Shown: piece by piece, positions 34,298 to 45,833 of the stretch
Position numbering within the stretch: the stretch's first letter is position 1
How the letters are laid out: each line of letters starts with the position of its first letter
NCBI RefSeq assembly: GCF_024519155.1
Contig: NZ_JANIFJ010000001.1
Coordinates: 1,116,001-1,180,000 of the forward strand
Reading direction: 5' to 3'
DNA length: 64,000 bases
From: Mangrovibrevibacter kandeliae
GTDB lineage: Bacteria > Pseudomonadota > Alphaproteobacteria > Rhizobiales > Rhizobiaceae
The notes under the pieces: model-generated
Databases searched by the model: none
What the model saw: only the letters and a program-made list of their open reading frames with translations
What the model was told of the DNA's origin: nothing
Program-made: the position numbers and the translations under genes

Positions 34298-35833
34298 TCA
34301 GACACCGTCCTCGGCATAAGGCCGGAACGTGGTCTCGGCGGCGCGGGCGGCGGCCGGGGTGGACAAGACAGCGCTGGCCGCACGGATGGCCTTTGCCGCG
34401 GCGTTGTTGTCGGCCTCAAGGCTCTCCATCACGACGTCGTAGGTCAGTCCGGGCTTCAGCCTGTTCACGCCGAACAGCGTACGCACCGATGCAGGCCCCG
34501 CGTCGTATGCTGCCTTCCCGATCGCGGTTTCGGACCCGTCGCACCGCTTCTGCTCGTTCTCGGCGCCGATGACGGTGCGCCCGATCGAGCAGCGGGTCCT
34601 TGAACCCTGGACGCCGAGCCGAGAGAGCGCGGTCTGGCCGAACTCGAATCCTATGGCGAGCCCCAGCTCGTCGATCTCCACCCCGGCGTCGGCGAGGCGC
34701 TCCAGCGCGAGGTCGAAGCTGCTCCGGAGGGCCCCTGCGCAGATCGCCCCCGTAGACACCGTCGCCGTCGCGTTTGTTGCGGCCGCCGTTCCCTCCAGCA
34801 GGTGGCCGTGGACGCAGTCGCCGATGAAACGGACGCGGCGCCCGCCGAAGTCCGACGTGAGCACGCGGTCGAGTTCGGCGCGGATCACGTGGAGGCAGCG
34901 GACGACGTCTTCGGGATCGTCGTCGATGTGGGCATCGACGTAGGCGGTGAAGTTGTTGATGTCAGCGTAGACTGAGACCGTCTCCATGCGTCGAGAGTTG
35001 CCGGGCGTGAGCGACGGGATGTCGAGATGCCGGATTGGCGGCGTTGTCCGCGAGAACACGAAGGACCCGATTGGGTAATCGTCATTGTCCTTCCGCCAAC
35101 CCTTCACGATCGCGTCCTTCGACACCTCGAGGTTCGCGGCCTCGACCGAGGCGTCGATCTCGTCAGCGGTGAGGGCCGTGTCCGCGACGTCGTCCTCATC
35201 GAGCTCGTCCAGATCGATTGCGCGGCGGGCGTCGTTCGTTAGGTAGATGCCGACGGCACCGTCGCTAGACGCCAGCTTGGCGGCCATGTTGGCCGGCCGG
35301 CCGAGGAAGAGCGGTTCACGGTATCCGCTTCGGCCGTTATTGACGACCAAGGCTCGACCCGTGTCGATGCCGACGCGAACTTCGGCGTTCGGGATCTTTC
35401 CTTCGTCATCGCCTGTCTCGGAGAGGACGTCGGTGACGAGCTGCGCGATCGCGACAGCACGGTGCACCCGCGTCGCCTCGTCGGACTCGCCATACGGCTT
35501 TGCCACTACGGCATGAAGGCGCTGGCCGTGAAAGTCGACCCGACGCGTGTCAGTCTTCTGAAGGATGCGGTGAACCGCCCGCTGGTGGAGGTCGAGGAAG
35601 CGAAGCGCGCGCTTGTGGGCAGTGACACCGTCGACTTCGGTCGATGAGAGGATGGCCTCGAAATTTTGGATGTCGACGTAGAGATGGACCGCGTCCATCC
35701 GGTACGCCTTGTTAGTTGGGATAGACTCCAGCGACGTCTCCCGCTTGTAGTCCACGATGGTGACCGTCTCGACGTCCTTAATACGAGCATCGATGGCCGA
35801 CTTCGCACGATCATGCTTCCAGTTGTTTGCCAC
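34298..35833 (-). CDS. two-domain class III nucleotide cyclase (PycC-like)
   Basis: A 511-residue soluble protein with two cyclase homology domains. Domain 1 (about 45-215) has Asp54 in YVDIQNF but Gln104 where the second metal Asp is expected (FHGQR); it keeps Asn182 in GRPANMAAKL. Domain 2 (about 285-470) has both metal aspartates, Asp291 in YADINNF and Asp339 in RFIGDCVHG, but an altered Asn/Arg region. The halves could form one composite site. With the membrane effector downstream, a Pycsar cyclase making cCMP or cUMP is the likeliest reading, though base choice cannot be seen. GTG 35833 was chosen for its AGGAG eight bases upstream. Confidence 0.75.
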   Translation of the reverse strand: MANNWKHDRAKSAIDARIKDVETVTIVDYKRETSLESIPTNKAYRMDAVHLYVDIQNFEAILSSTEVDGVTAHKRALRFLDLHQRAVHRILQKTDTRRVDFHGQRLHAVVAKPYGESDEATRVHRAVAIAQLVTDVLSETGDDEGKIPNAEVRVGIDTGRALVVNNGRSGYREPLFLGRPANMAAKLASSDGAVGIYLTNDARRAIDLDELDEDDVADTALTADEIDASVEAANLEVSKDAIVKGWRKDNDDYPIGSFVFSRTTPPIRHLDIPSLTPGNSRRMETVSVYADINNFTAYVDAHIDDDPEDVVRCLHVIRAELDRVLTSDFGGRRVRFIGDCVHGHLLEGTAAATNATATVSTGAICAGALRSSFDLALERLADAGVEIDELGLAIGFEFGQTALSRLGVQGSRTRCSIGRTVIGAENEQKRCDGSETAIGKAAYDAGPASVRTLFGVNRLKPGLTYDVVMESLEADNNAAAKAIRAASAVLSTPAAARAAETTFRPYAEDGV

Positions 35834-35945
35834 GGTGGCTCTCCTGCCGTTCGGATCCGCACGCTTGGGCATCTGTGCGAGGCGGATCGTTCATGCCGGA
35901 CACTCGAGGCACGAACCGAGTTGCTCGTTTGTTCTTGATTGCGTT

Positions 35946-35969
35946 CCTGCGCGCCAGACGGCGCGCAGG
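35946..35969. promoter_or_regulatory. perfect 10-bp inverted repeat upstream of the Pycsar operon
   Basis: CCTGCGCGCC and GGCGCGCAGG flank a 4-base AGAC loop, 113 bases before the cyclase start. It could be an operator, an attenuator hairpin in the leader or a terminator for transcripts entering from nrdJ's side. The remaining 35834-36265 holds no gene; it must include the operon promoter. Confidence 0.45.
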
Positions 35970-36265
35970 TCTTGAGCACTTGGAGAGGCCTTAGCCCCTC
36001 TTTGAAACTGCGGCACACCTACCGTGCCACGACGGCGTCTTTGGACGACCCTGAGGCAGAGTCAATTTTCATTGTCGTTCGAGTGATCTTTGTATGTCGG
36101 CACACCTAGATGCTGTGGCGCGTGATACTAAGGTTGTCATAGCGGCAGACTTTGCTTGATTAAGGCCAACCTTTGGGTTTGTTTTCACTGGGAGATGTCA
36201 TTGGTTCGGCTCCTGGTGTTCAGCCTTCACAAGCGGACTTCGTCATTACGAATAATTAGATCTTT

Positions 36266-40141
<3,876 letters not shown>

Positions 40142-40216
40142 GCCGGTCACATCCCTCGTATGTCTCTGATTTGTCGGCGAGAGCCTTGGACGTCCGCCGT
40201 AAGACGCCGCGACACC

Positions 40217-40261
40217 AGCTCATCTTGTGGTGTGTGGCTCCTGCGACGCTAGATATAGTGC
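40217..40261 (-). promoter_or_regulatory. candidate pair of NrdR boxes upstream of nrdJ
   Basis: On the minus strand GCACTATATCTAGC (40261-40248) closely follows the NrdR consensus ACACwATATwTwGTGT. A weaker partner, with a good TTGTG half on the plus strand, covers 40217-40230. The centres are 31 bases apart, the spacing known for tandem NrdR sites, and the pair lies about 75-120 bases before nrdJ. The rest of 40142-40528 shows nothing else. Confidence 0.45.
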
Positions 40262-40528
40262 AGTTGCCAGGCTTAATCGAGCCTTAACGCGCGCTCGTCC
40301 CCAGCCGGATCACGGTTTTCCCCGGCGGCGGCAGGGGTGCTGTGGATAAGCACGCGAGCGCCTGCGAGCGGTTGAGAGGACGCTAGGGCGAGTCGGCGGG
40401 AAGGGTCAACGCGGGGGCTCTTGCGGTGCACGCGATGGGCCGGCGGCGCCACGCAAGCGCACAGAGCGCTTGCGCAGCAGGTCCGGCTCGCACACAACGT
40501 GCACCGGTATCGCAGGAAAGGCAGGCGG

Positions 40529-41662
40529 GTGAGCGAATCGTCAGAGCGGGATGGCCAGCTGCACTTCGGCGCGAGCGACCTCCTCGACACCGGCCCGGAG
40601 GCCGCCTTCGACCGCATCACCCGGCTGGTGGCGCGACTCGTCGGCGTGCCGGTGGCGCTCGTCTCGATCCTCGACAGCGACCGGCAGTTCTTCAAGAGCC
40701 AGCTCGGGTTGCCGGAGCCCTGGTCAGCGCGCCGCGAGACGCCGCTCTCGCATTCCTTCTGCCGTCACGTGGTGGCGAGCGGCGAGGCGCTGGTGGTCGA
40801 GGACGCCCGCCGTCACGCGTTGGTTCGCGACAACCCGGCGATCGACGACATCGGCGTCGTCGCCTATCTCGGTGTGCCGATCGCTGCGCCGGACGGCACC
40901 CTGATCGGCTCGCTCTGCGCGATCGATGGCACGCCCCGCGCCTGGACCCCGGCGGATCGGGCAGCGATGGAGGATCTCGTCGCCGGTCTTGAGACCGAAC
41001 TCGTGCTGCGCGAGGAGGTGCGCCGCCGCACGGCTGCCGAGGAGACGGCGCGTCTCGTTGCGCGCGAGATGGAGCACCGGGTCAAGAATCTCCTGGCGAC
41101 GGCACAGGGCATCGTCTGGATGGTGCTGCGCGACACGTCGCTGCCGCAGGCCGAGGCGCGCCGCGCGATCCTCGACCGGCTCGCTGCCCTCGGCAATGCG
41201 CAGAGCCTTCTGCAACGCAGCGGCGGCGCGATGCTGCGCGAGCTGTTCGGCCGCGAACTCGGCCCCTTCGTCGAGGCTGGCCAGGCGAGCCTCGTCGGAG
41301 GGGAGCTGGCACTGTCGGCCGAGGACGGGCTGGCGGTCGGCATGATCGTGCACGAGCTCGCCACCAACGCGGTGAAGCACGGGGCGCTGCGGCCGGGGGC
41401 GGAGGGGACGCTGCGGGTCGAGTGGCAGGCGCAGGATGCGCCGGCCCGGCGTCTGCAGTTCACCTGGCGCGAGGTGGCCAGCGCCGGCGGCGCGAGCGCG
41501 CCGGAGCGCGAACCGGCAGGCGGCGGCTTCGGAACACAGCTGCTCGACCTTCTCATCGCCAAGCAGATGGGCGGCCGGCTGGAGCGCGACTGGACACCTC
41601 GAGGCCTCGTGTTCTCCGCCGACATGCCGCTGCGTGACGCAGCCCGGCGGCGACCGGGATAG
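40529..41662 (+). CDS. HWE-family sensor histidine kinase with GAF domain
   Basis: A 377-residue soluble kinase. A GAF domain (about 25-160, with VSILDSDRQFFKS and SHSFCRHVV) is joined to an HWE/HisKA_2 kinase domain: phospho-acceptor His183 in REMEHRVKNLLAT, N-box VHELATNAVKHGAL, and a C-terminal GGGFGTQLLDLLIAKQMGG. No membrane segment is present. Such kinases in alphaproteobacteria often feed light, redox or general stress signalling. GTG 40529 follows AGGAAAGGCAGGCGG; the upstream open frame lacks a good site. No response regulator is adjacent. Confidence 0.9.
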   Translation: MSESSERDGQLHFGASDLLDTGPEAAFDRITRLVARLVGVPVALVSILDSDRQFFKSQLGLPEPWSARRETPLSHSFCRHVVASGEALVVEDARRHALVRDNPAIDDIGVVAYLGVPIAAPDGTLIGSLCAIDGTPRAWTPADRAAMEDLVAGLETELVLREEVRRRTAAEETARLVAREMEHRVKNLLATAQGIVWMVLRDTSLPQAEARRAILDRLAALGNAQSLLQRSGGAMLRELFGRELGPFVEAGQASLVGGELALSAEDGLAVGMIVHELATNAVKHGALRPGAEGTLRVEWQAQDAPARRLQFTWREVASAGGASAPEREPAGGGFGTQLLDLLIAKQMGGRLERDWTPRGLVFSADMPLRDAARRRPG

Positions 41663-41683
41663 GCCGCTCTGAAGGCCGCGGAG

Positions 41684-42181
41684 TCAGCCGGCCGACCCCT
41701 TGCCGATCGGCGCCTGGAACGACAGCCCGAGGTCCCAGGGAAAATAGATCCAGGTGTCCTGCGACACCTCGGTGACGAAGGTGTCGACCATCGGCCGGCC
41801 CTTCGGCTTGGCGTAGACCGCCGCAAAGTGCGCCTTCGGCAGCATCGCGCGGACCACCGCGGCCGTCTTGCCGGTGTCGGTCAGGTCGTCGACGATGAGA
41901 ACGCCTTCGCCGCCGCCCTCTGTCAGCGTCGGCGAAACCTCCTTGATGACCTTCAGCTCGCCCTGATTCTCGTAGTCGTGATAGGACGCCACGCAGACGG
42001 TCTCGATCAGCCGGGTGCCGAGCTCGCGCGCGATGATCGCCGCCGGCACGAGACCGCCGCGGGTGATGCAGACGATGGCGCGCCATTGGGTGCCCTGGTC
42101 TGCGAGACGCCATGCGAGAGCCCGTGCGTCGCGGTGGAACTGGTCCCAGGAAACGGGGAAGGACTTCTCGGCCGTCGACAT
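41684..42181 (-). CDS. gpt: xanthine-guanine phosphoribosyltransferase
   Basis: A 165-residue purine salvage enzyme that converts guanine and xanthine to their monophosphates with PRPP. The PRPP-binding signature [14 protein letters not shown] is at 93-106, and ITRGGLVPA (39-47) and SYHDYENQ fit the Gpt type. The end WIYFPWDLG is also characteristic. It converges with the kinase gene (21-base gap). Confidence 0.95.
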   Translation of the reverse strand: MSTAEKSFPVSWDQFHRDARALAWRLADQGTQWRAIVCITRGGLVPAAIIARELGTRLIETVCVASYHDYENQGELKVIKEVSPTLTEGGGEGVLIVDDLTDTGKTAAVVRAMLPKAHFAAVYAKPKGRPMVDTFVTEVSQDTWIYFPWDLGLSFQAPIGKGSAG

Positions 42182-42373
42182 CGCAGCGCATCCTCTGTCA
42201 GCTGAAGGGCTGCGATAGATCGAAAGCGCTCAGTCGTGCAAGCCGGCTGTCGGCACGCCCGTCTTCCGCAAGAGGCGCGGCATTGACGATCCGTTCGCTG
42301 CGCCCGCGCTTTCCCCGCACGCGGCATCGATGCTTCACAAGGCGCGGGACGAACCTTGAAGGACCCGGAGCCT

Positions 42374-42766
42374 ATGATCCCCTCTCGTTACACGCCCTAT
42401 GCTCTTGCGGCTCTCCGCATCGTGTCGGGCCTGCTCTTCCTGGAGCACGGCACCCAGAAGCTACTCAATTTCCCGATCCCCGGTCCGGGCGTCGAGCTGT
42501 TCTCGCTGCTCGGCGTCGGCGGACTGATCGAGATCGTCGGTGGCGTGCTCATCGCGCTCGGCCTGTTCACGCGCATCGCGGCCTTCGTCTGCTCGGGCGA
42601 GATGGCGGTCGCCTACTGGCTGTTCCACGCGCCGGGCGGCGTCTTCCCGGCCGGCAACGGTGGCGACGCGGCGATCCTGTTCTGCTTTGCTTTCCTGCTC
42701 ATCGCCTGTACCGGCCCGGGTGCGCTCAGCCTCGATTCCAGCCGCAAGTCAGCGATTGCGGTCTGA
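42374..42766 (+). CDS. DoxX family membrane protein
   Basis: A 130-residue integral membrane protein with four hydrophobic segments. LLFLEHGTQKLLNFP and GGLIEIVGGVLIALGLFTR are the conserved DoxX stretches. Family members are linked to redox or thiol homeostasis but are poorly understood. ATG 42374 is preferred to the TTG six codons upstream; AAGGA lies ten bases before it. Confidence 0.88.
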   Translation: MIPSRYTPYALAALRIVSGLLFLEHGTQKLLNFPIPGPGVELFSLLGVGGLIEIVGGVLIALGLFTRIAAFVCSGEMAVAYWLFHAPGGVFPAGNGGDAAILFCFAFLLIACTGPGALSLDSSRKSAIAV

Positions 42767-42774
42767 GCGAGCGA

Positions 42775-43509
42775 TCAGGCGCCTGCCTCCAGCGCCTCGA
42801 GCATCGCGCGAACCTCTGCCGCCGCGGCCTCGAGCGCCGCGGCGTCGCGCGATCGCACCACCAGCTCGGTATAAGGGCCGCCGCCGCCCGAGCGTGGGTA
42901 GGATCCGATGGAGACGGCGGGATGACGTTTGGCAATCTCGCCGAGTGGCCCGCCAATGACGCCCTCGGCAAAGGCGCAGGGGATCGCGGTGCTCTGCACC
43001 GGAACGCCGGTCGGCAACTGGGGCAGCACGCCGTCGAGCATCGCCTGGAACACCGACGGCACGCCTGCCATCACGAAGACGTTGCCGATCCGGAAGCCCG
43101 GGGCGACGCTGACCGGATTGTCGATCAGGCTCGCCCCCTGCGGCGTGCGGGCCATGCGCCGGCGCGCCTCGGTGAACTCCAGATTGCGCGCCGCGTAATG
43201 GTCGCCCATCAGCCGCATGGCCGCCTCGTGCGGTCCGACCGGCAGGCCGAAGGCCGAGCCCACTGCGTCTGCGGTGATGTCGTCATGGGTCGGGCCGATG
43301 CCGCCCGAGGTGAAGACGAAGTCCCAGCGCTGGCGCAGCGCATTCAGCGCCTCGACGATCGGCGGCTCCTCGTCGCCGACGATCCGCACTTCTTTCAGAT
43401 CGATGCCGGCCATCGTCAGCACCTCCGCGAGGTGGGCGATGTTGCGGTCCTTGGTGCGGCCCGAAAGAAGCTCGTCGCCGATTGCCAGCATCGCCGCGGT
43501 GCTCGTCAT
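42775..43509 (-). CDS. CinA-like/MoCF-domain protein (competence/damage-inducible family)
   Basis: A 244-residue protein with the molybdopterin-binding (MoCF) fold: AIGDELLSGRTKDRN near the N-terminus and TSGGIGPTHDDITADAV at 67-83. It corresponds to the N-terminal domain of CinA, without the deamidase domain. Such stand-alone forms may be ADP-ribose or FAD pyrophosphatases. AGGACAG lies six bases before ATG 43509. It converges with doxX. Confidence 0.9.
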   Translation of the reverse strand: MTSTAAMLAIGDELLSGRTKDRNIAHLAEVLTMAGIDLKEVRIVGDEEPPIVEALNALRQRWDFVFTSGGIGPTHDDITADAVGSAFGLPVGPHEAAMRLMGDHYAARNLEFTEARRRMARTPQGASLIDNPVSVAPGFRIGNVFVMAGVPSVFQAMLDGVLPQLPTGVPVQSTAIPCAFAEGVIGGPLGEIAKRHPAVSIGSYPRSGGGGPYTELVVRSRDAAALEAAAAEVRAMLEALEAGA

Positions 43510-43661
43510 GATCTGTCCTCGCTTCCATGCCGGTCGTCGTCTGCCCAACGGAGACGCTGCGTCACCGGTCTGCCGTCCTGCATCTGCCTCGGTCTTGCTC
43601 TACGTCCTTATCGGCGCGTCGAATGTCGCGCTCGAGTGACTCAAGAAATGGCGGGTGAGAC

Positions 43662-44261
43662 ATGACGAAGGTTCTGGTTCTCTATTATTCGAGCTACGGG
43701 CACATCGCCAAGATGGCGGAGGCGGCCGCGGAAGGCGCGCGGGCCGGGGGCGCCGAGGTGACGGTGAAGCGGGTGCCCGAGACGGCGCCGCCGGAAGTCG
43801 TCGCGGCCGCGGGCTTCGTCGCCGACACCTCCCATCCCGAAGCCGACCCGATGGAGCTCGCCGACTACGACGCGATCCTCGTCGGCGTCCCGACCCGCTA
43901 CGGCAACATGTCGTCGCAGATGCAGTCGTTCTGGGACCGTACGGGGCCGCTCTGGGCGAAGGGCGCTCTGGTCGGCAAGGTCGGCGGTGCCTTCACCTCG
44001 ACGGCCACCCAGCATGGCGGCAACGAGACGACGCTGATTTCGGCGATCAAGGTGCTTTTGCACCACGGCCTGGTCATCGTCGGGCTTCCCTACGCCTATG
44101 GCGGCCAGATGGGGGTCGACGAGATCCGTGGTGGTTCGCCCTACGGCGCGAGCACCATCGCGGGAGCCGACGGGTCGCGTCAGCCGGCCCCGGCCGAGCT
44201 GGCGGGCGCCCGCTTCCAGGGAGAGCACGCGGCACGCGTCGCCGCCAAGCTTGTCGGCTGA
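43662..44261 (+). CDS. wrbA: NAD(P)H:quinone oxidoreductase WrbA
   Basis: A 199-residue flavodoxin-like enzyme that reduces quinones by two electrons using [21 protein letters not shown] is the FMN phosphate loop, [19 protein letters not shown] the second FMN site, and [14 protein letters not shown] the third, all as in WrbA. Length and ends are normal. It stands alone. Confidence 0.95.
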   Translation: MTKVLVLYYSSYGHIAKMAEAAAEGARAGGAEVTVKRVPETAPPEVVAAAGFVADTSHPEADPMELADYDAILVGVPTRYGNMSSQMQSFWDRTGPLWAKGALVGKVGGAFTSTATQHGGNETTLISAIKVLLHHGLVIVGLPYAYGGQMGVDEIRGGSPYGASTIAGADGSRQPAPAELAGARFQGEHAARVAAKLVG

Positions 44262-44278
44262 CCGGCGACGGCATCAGC

Positions 44279-44297
44279 GGCGGCCTTGACGGCCGCC
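44279..44297 (+). terminator. hairpin downstream of wrbA
   Basis: GGCGGCC, a 5-base TTGAC loop and GGCCGCC form a perfect 7-base stem 18 bases after the wrbA stop. No U-run follows, so it is only a candidate terminator. Confidence 0.35.
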
Positions 44298-44425
44298 ACC
44301 GGGCCGCCCTTCCGCGAGAAGCACCTGCACGACGCGTCCTGCGTCGTGCGCCTTGGAAGCGTCGCCGGCGCGTTCACACGACGGGCTACGATCGGCATAC
44401 GCCGCCTCGGGTCGACCCGATCGCT

Positions 44426-44614
44426 CTAGTTCCGGCTCTCCAGCCGGCGCGAATCAGGGCCGACGGCGCCTTCGGGCGCCTCTTCGACGAGGGCCTTGAG
44501 GAGGTTTTCCATCGCCCGGTTCTGTCCGCGCAGATGCGCGAGCAGCCGGGCCTGCGGCTCGGATGTTTCCGGATCACCTGCCGGGACAGGTGTCATGCGC
44601 CTGTCGAAGGGCAT
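44426..44614 (-). CDS. small hypothetical protein (62 aa)
   Basis: Opens MPFDRRMTPVPAGDPETSEP and continues into a helical stretch LRGQNRAMENLLKALVEEAP. Composition looks protein-like but no family is recognised. No convincing ribosome site precedes ATG 44614; the internal ATG six codons later is an alternative. It lies in a loosely coded area between wrbA and the XRE gene. Confidence 0.35.
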   Translation of the reverse strand: MPFDRRMTPVPAGDPETSEPQARLLAHLRGQNRAMENLLKALVEEAPEGAVGPDSRRLESRN

Positions 44615-44815
44615 CGGAGGACCTCGCTGCTTGAGAGCCGGGGCACACGATACTTCCGGACACACTCAAGCACGGATCGCAACGCCGCGCCATGCTCACG
44701 CAAAGCACGTCGTCGTCATCGATCCGCTGCGGGCGGCGCGGCCGCCCGGTTCGAGGAGCTATTAAGCTTCACGATCGCGGTCCGGCGCGCGAGGCGCGGT
44801 CCCGCCGTTTGAAGA

Positions 44816-45199
44816 TCAGGCCGCGTCGCTCGCGTCTTCCGAGCGGGCCAGCGCGGCGATGAGGCCGGTGACCGCGCGGCGCACGTTCTTGTCCGGGATC
44901 GAGGCGGTGAGCTGGTCACGCAGATAGGCGGCATTCGCCTGGATCCGCGGCTGTGGATTGTCTTCGGAAGCTTCCCGCGCCAACCCCTCGAAGAAGTAGG
45001 TCGACGACACTTCGAAGAAGCAGCAGATCTCGTAGAGCCTGCTGGCGCTGATCCGGTTCGTGCCCTTCTCGTACTTCTGGATTTGCTGGAAGGTGACGCC
45101 CAGGGCATTGCCCAGTGCCTCCTGAGAGACACCAGCCGAGATGCGAAGCTGTCGCAGGCGCGCGCCGCAGTGAAAATCGACGGGATGAACTTCGGCCAT
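44816..45199 (-). CDS. XRE-family transcriptional regulator
   Basis: A 127-residue regulator with an N-terminal Cro/C1 helix-turn-helix: LRQLRISAGVSQEALGNALG followed by FQQIQKYEKGTNRISASRLY. The tail STYFFEGLAREASED resembles alphaproteobacterial SinR/ClgR-like small regulators. A paralogue lies at 58557-58916 with the same FQQxQKYEKGxNRISASRLY block. A short palindrome upstream may be its own operator. The target genes are unknown. Confidence 0.9.
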   Translation of the reverse strand: MAEVHPVDFHCGARLRQLRISAGVSQEALGNALGVTFQQIQKYEKGTNRISASRLYEICCFFEVSSTYFFEGLAREASEDNPQPRIQANAAYLRDQLTASIPDKNVRRAVTGLIAALARSEDASDAA

Positions 45200-45275
45200 T
45201 GGTCCTACTTCTGTTGAGTGGACGACTCTATAGCAGCGCGTGTGTCAATTTTCCGGGTAGGACATTGACGCAATA

Positions 45276-45286
45276 CGATAATATCG
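45276..45286. promoter_or_regulatory. palindrome upstream of the XRE gene
   Basis: CGATA-A-TATCG is an inverted repeat in an AT-rich pocket 77 bases before the XRE start, a likely promoter/operator area. The rest of 45200-45643 has no gene I can support. Confidence 0.35.
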
Positions 45287-45643
45287 AATTAGCGTAGCGT
45301 CTCTGATCATTGCTGTCGGCAGCTGCAGCTGCAGCACTCCATAGAAGAGGATCGGCGCGAGGAAAAGCCCTGACGCACGTCCGGGGTGCGACATCGTGGT
45401 CGTGGTGAACGCATGCTTCGCGTCCGGCGTGCAACTTGCGCGGTGGTGCGGATGGTCCGCCGACGCGCGGGCCCCGTGTCACGGACGTGGCGGCCCGGCC
45501 CTCCCGCTTCCGCGCACGATCGCAGGCCGCGATGATTGGCGCAACCACGGAAATCAGCTATCGAGCCAGACGTGCATCCGGGCCGGGATGGCCTGCTGAA
45601 CCGACGCGCGGAGGCACCTGCCTGCCAGAGCCTGGGGGCGGCT

Positions 45644-45729
45644 GCGGACGTGGCGAAATCGGTATACGCAAGGCACTTAAAATGCCTCGCCCACTGGGCT
45701 TGCGGGTTCAAGTCCCGCCGTCCGCACCA
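45644..45729 (+). tRNA. tRNA-Leu (anticodon TAA)
   Basis: An 86-base tRNA with acceptor GCGGACG pairing with CGTCCGC, followed by ACCA encoded in the DNA. The anticodon stem AGGCA/TGCCT encloses the loop CTTAAAA, giving anticodon TAA. The long variable arm of a class II tRNA (CGCCCACTGGGCT region) and GGTTCAAGTCC T-arm are present. Confidence 0.96.
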
Positions 45730-45833
45730 TCCTCCCGAGACCGCCGAAGTGCGGCGTTCGGTTGGACGGCGGTCGATTCCACTTCATACTCCCGGGCTGC
45801 GATAGCGCGTACCACGCTGCAGCCGGAGAATCG

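Noticed and set aside
40142-40528. Cobalamin riboswitch upstream of nrdJ
   Set aside because: No B12-box-like sequence was found, and such switches usually control B12-independent enzymes, not this one.
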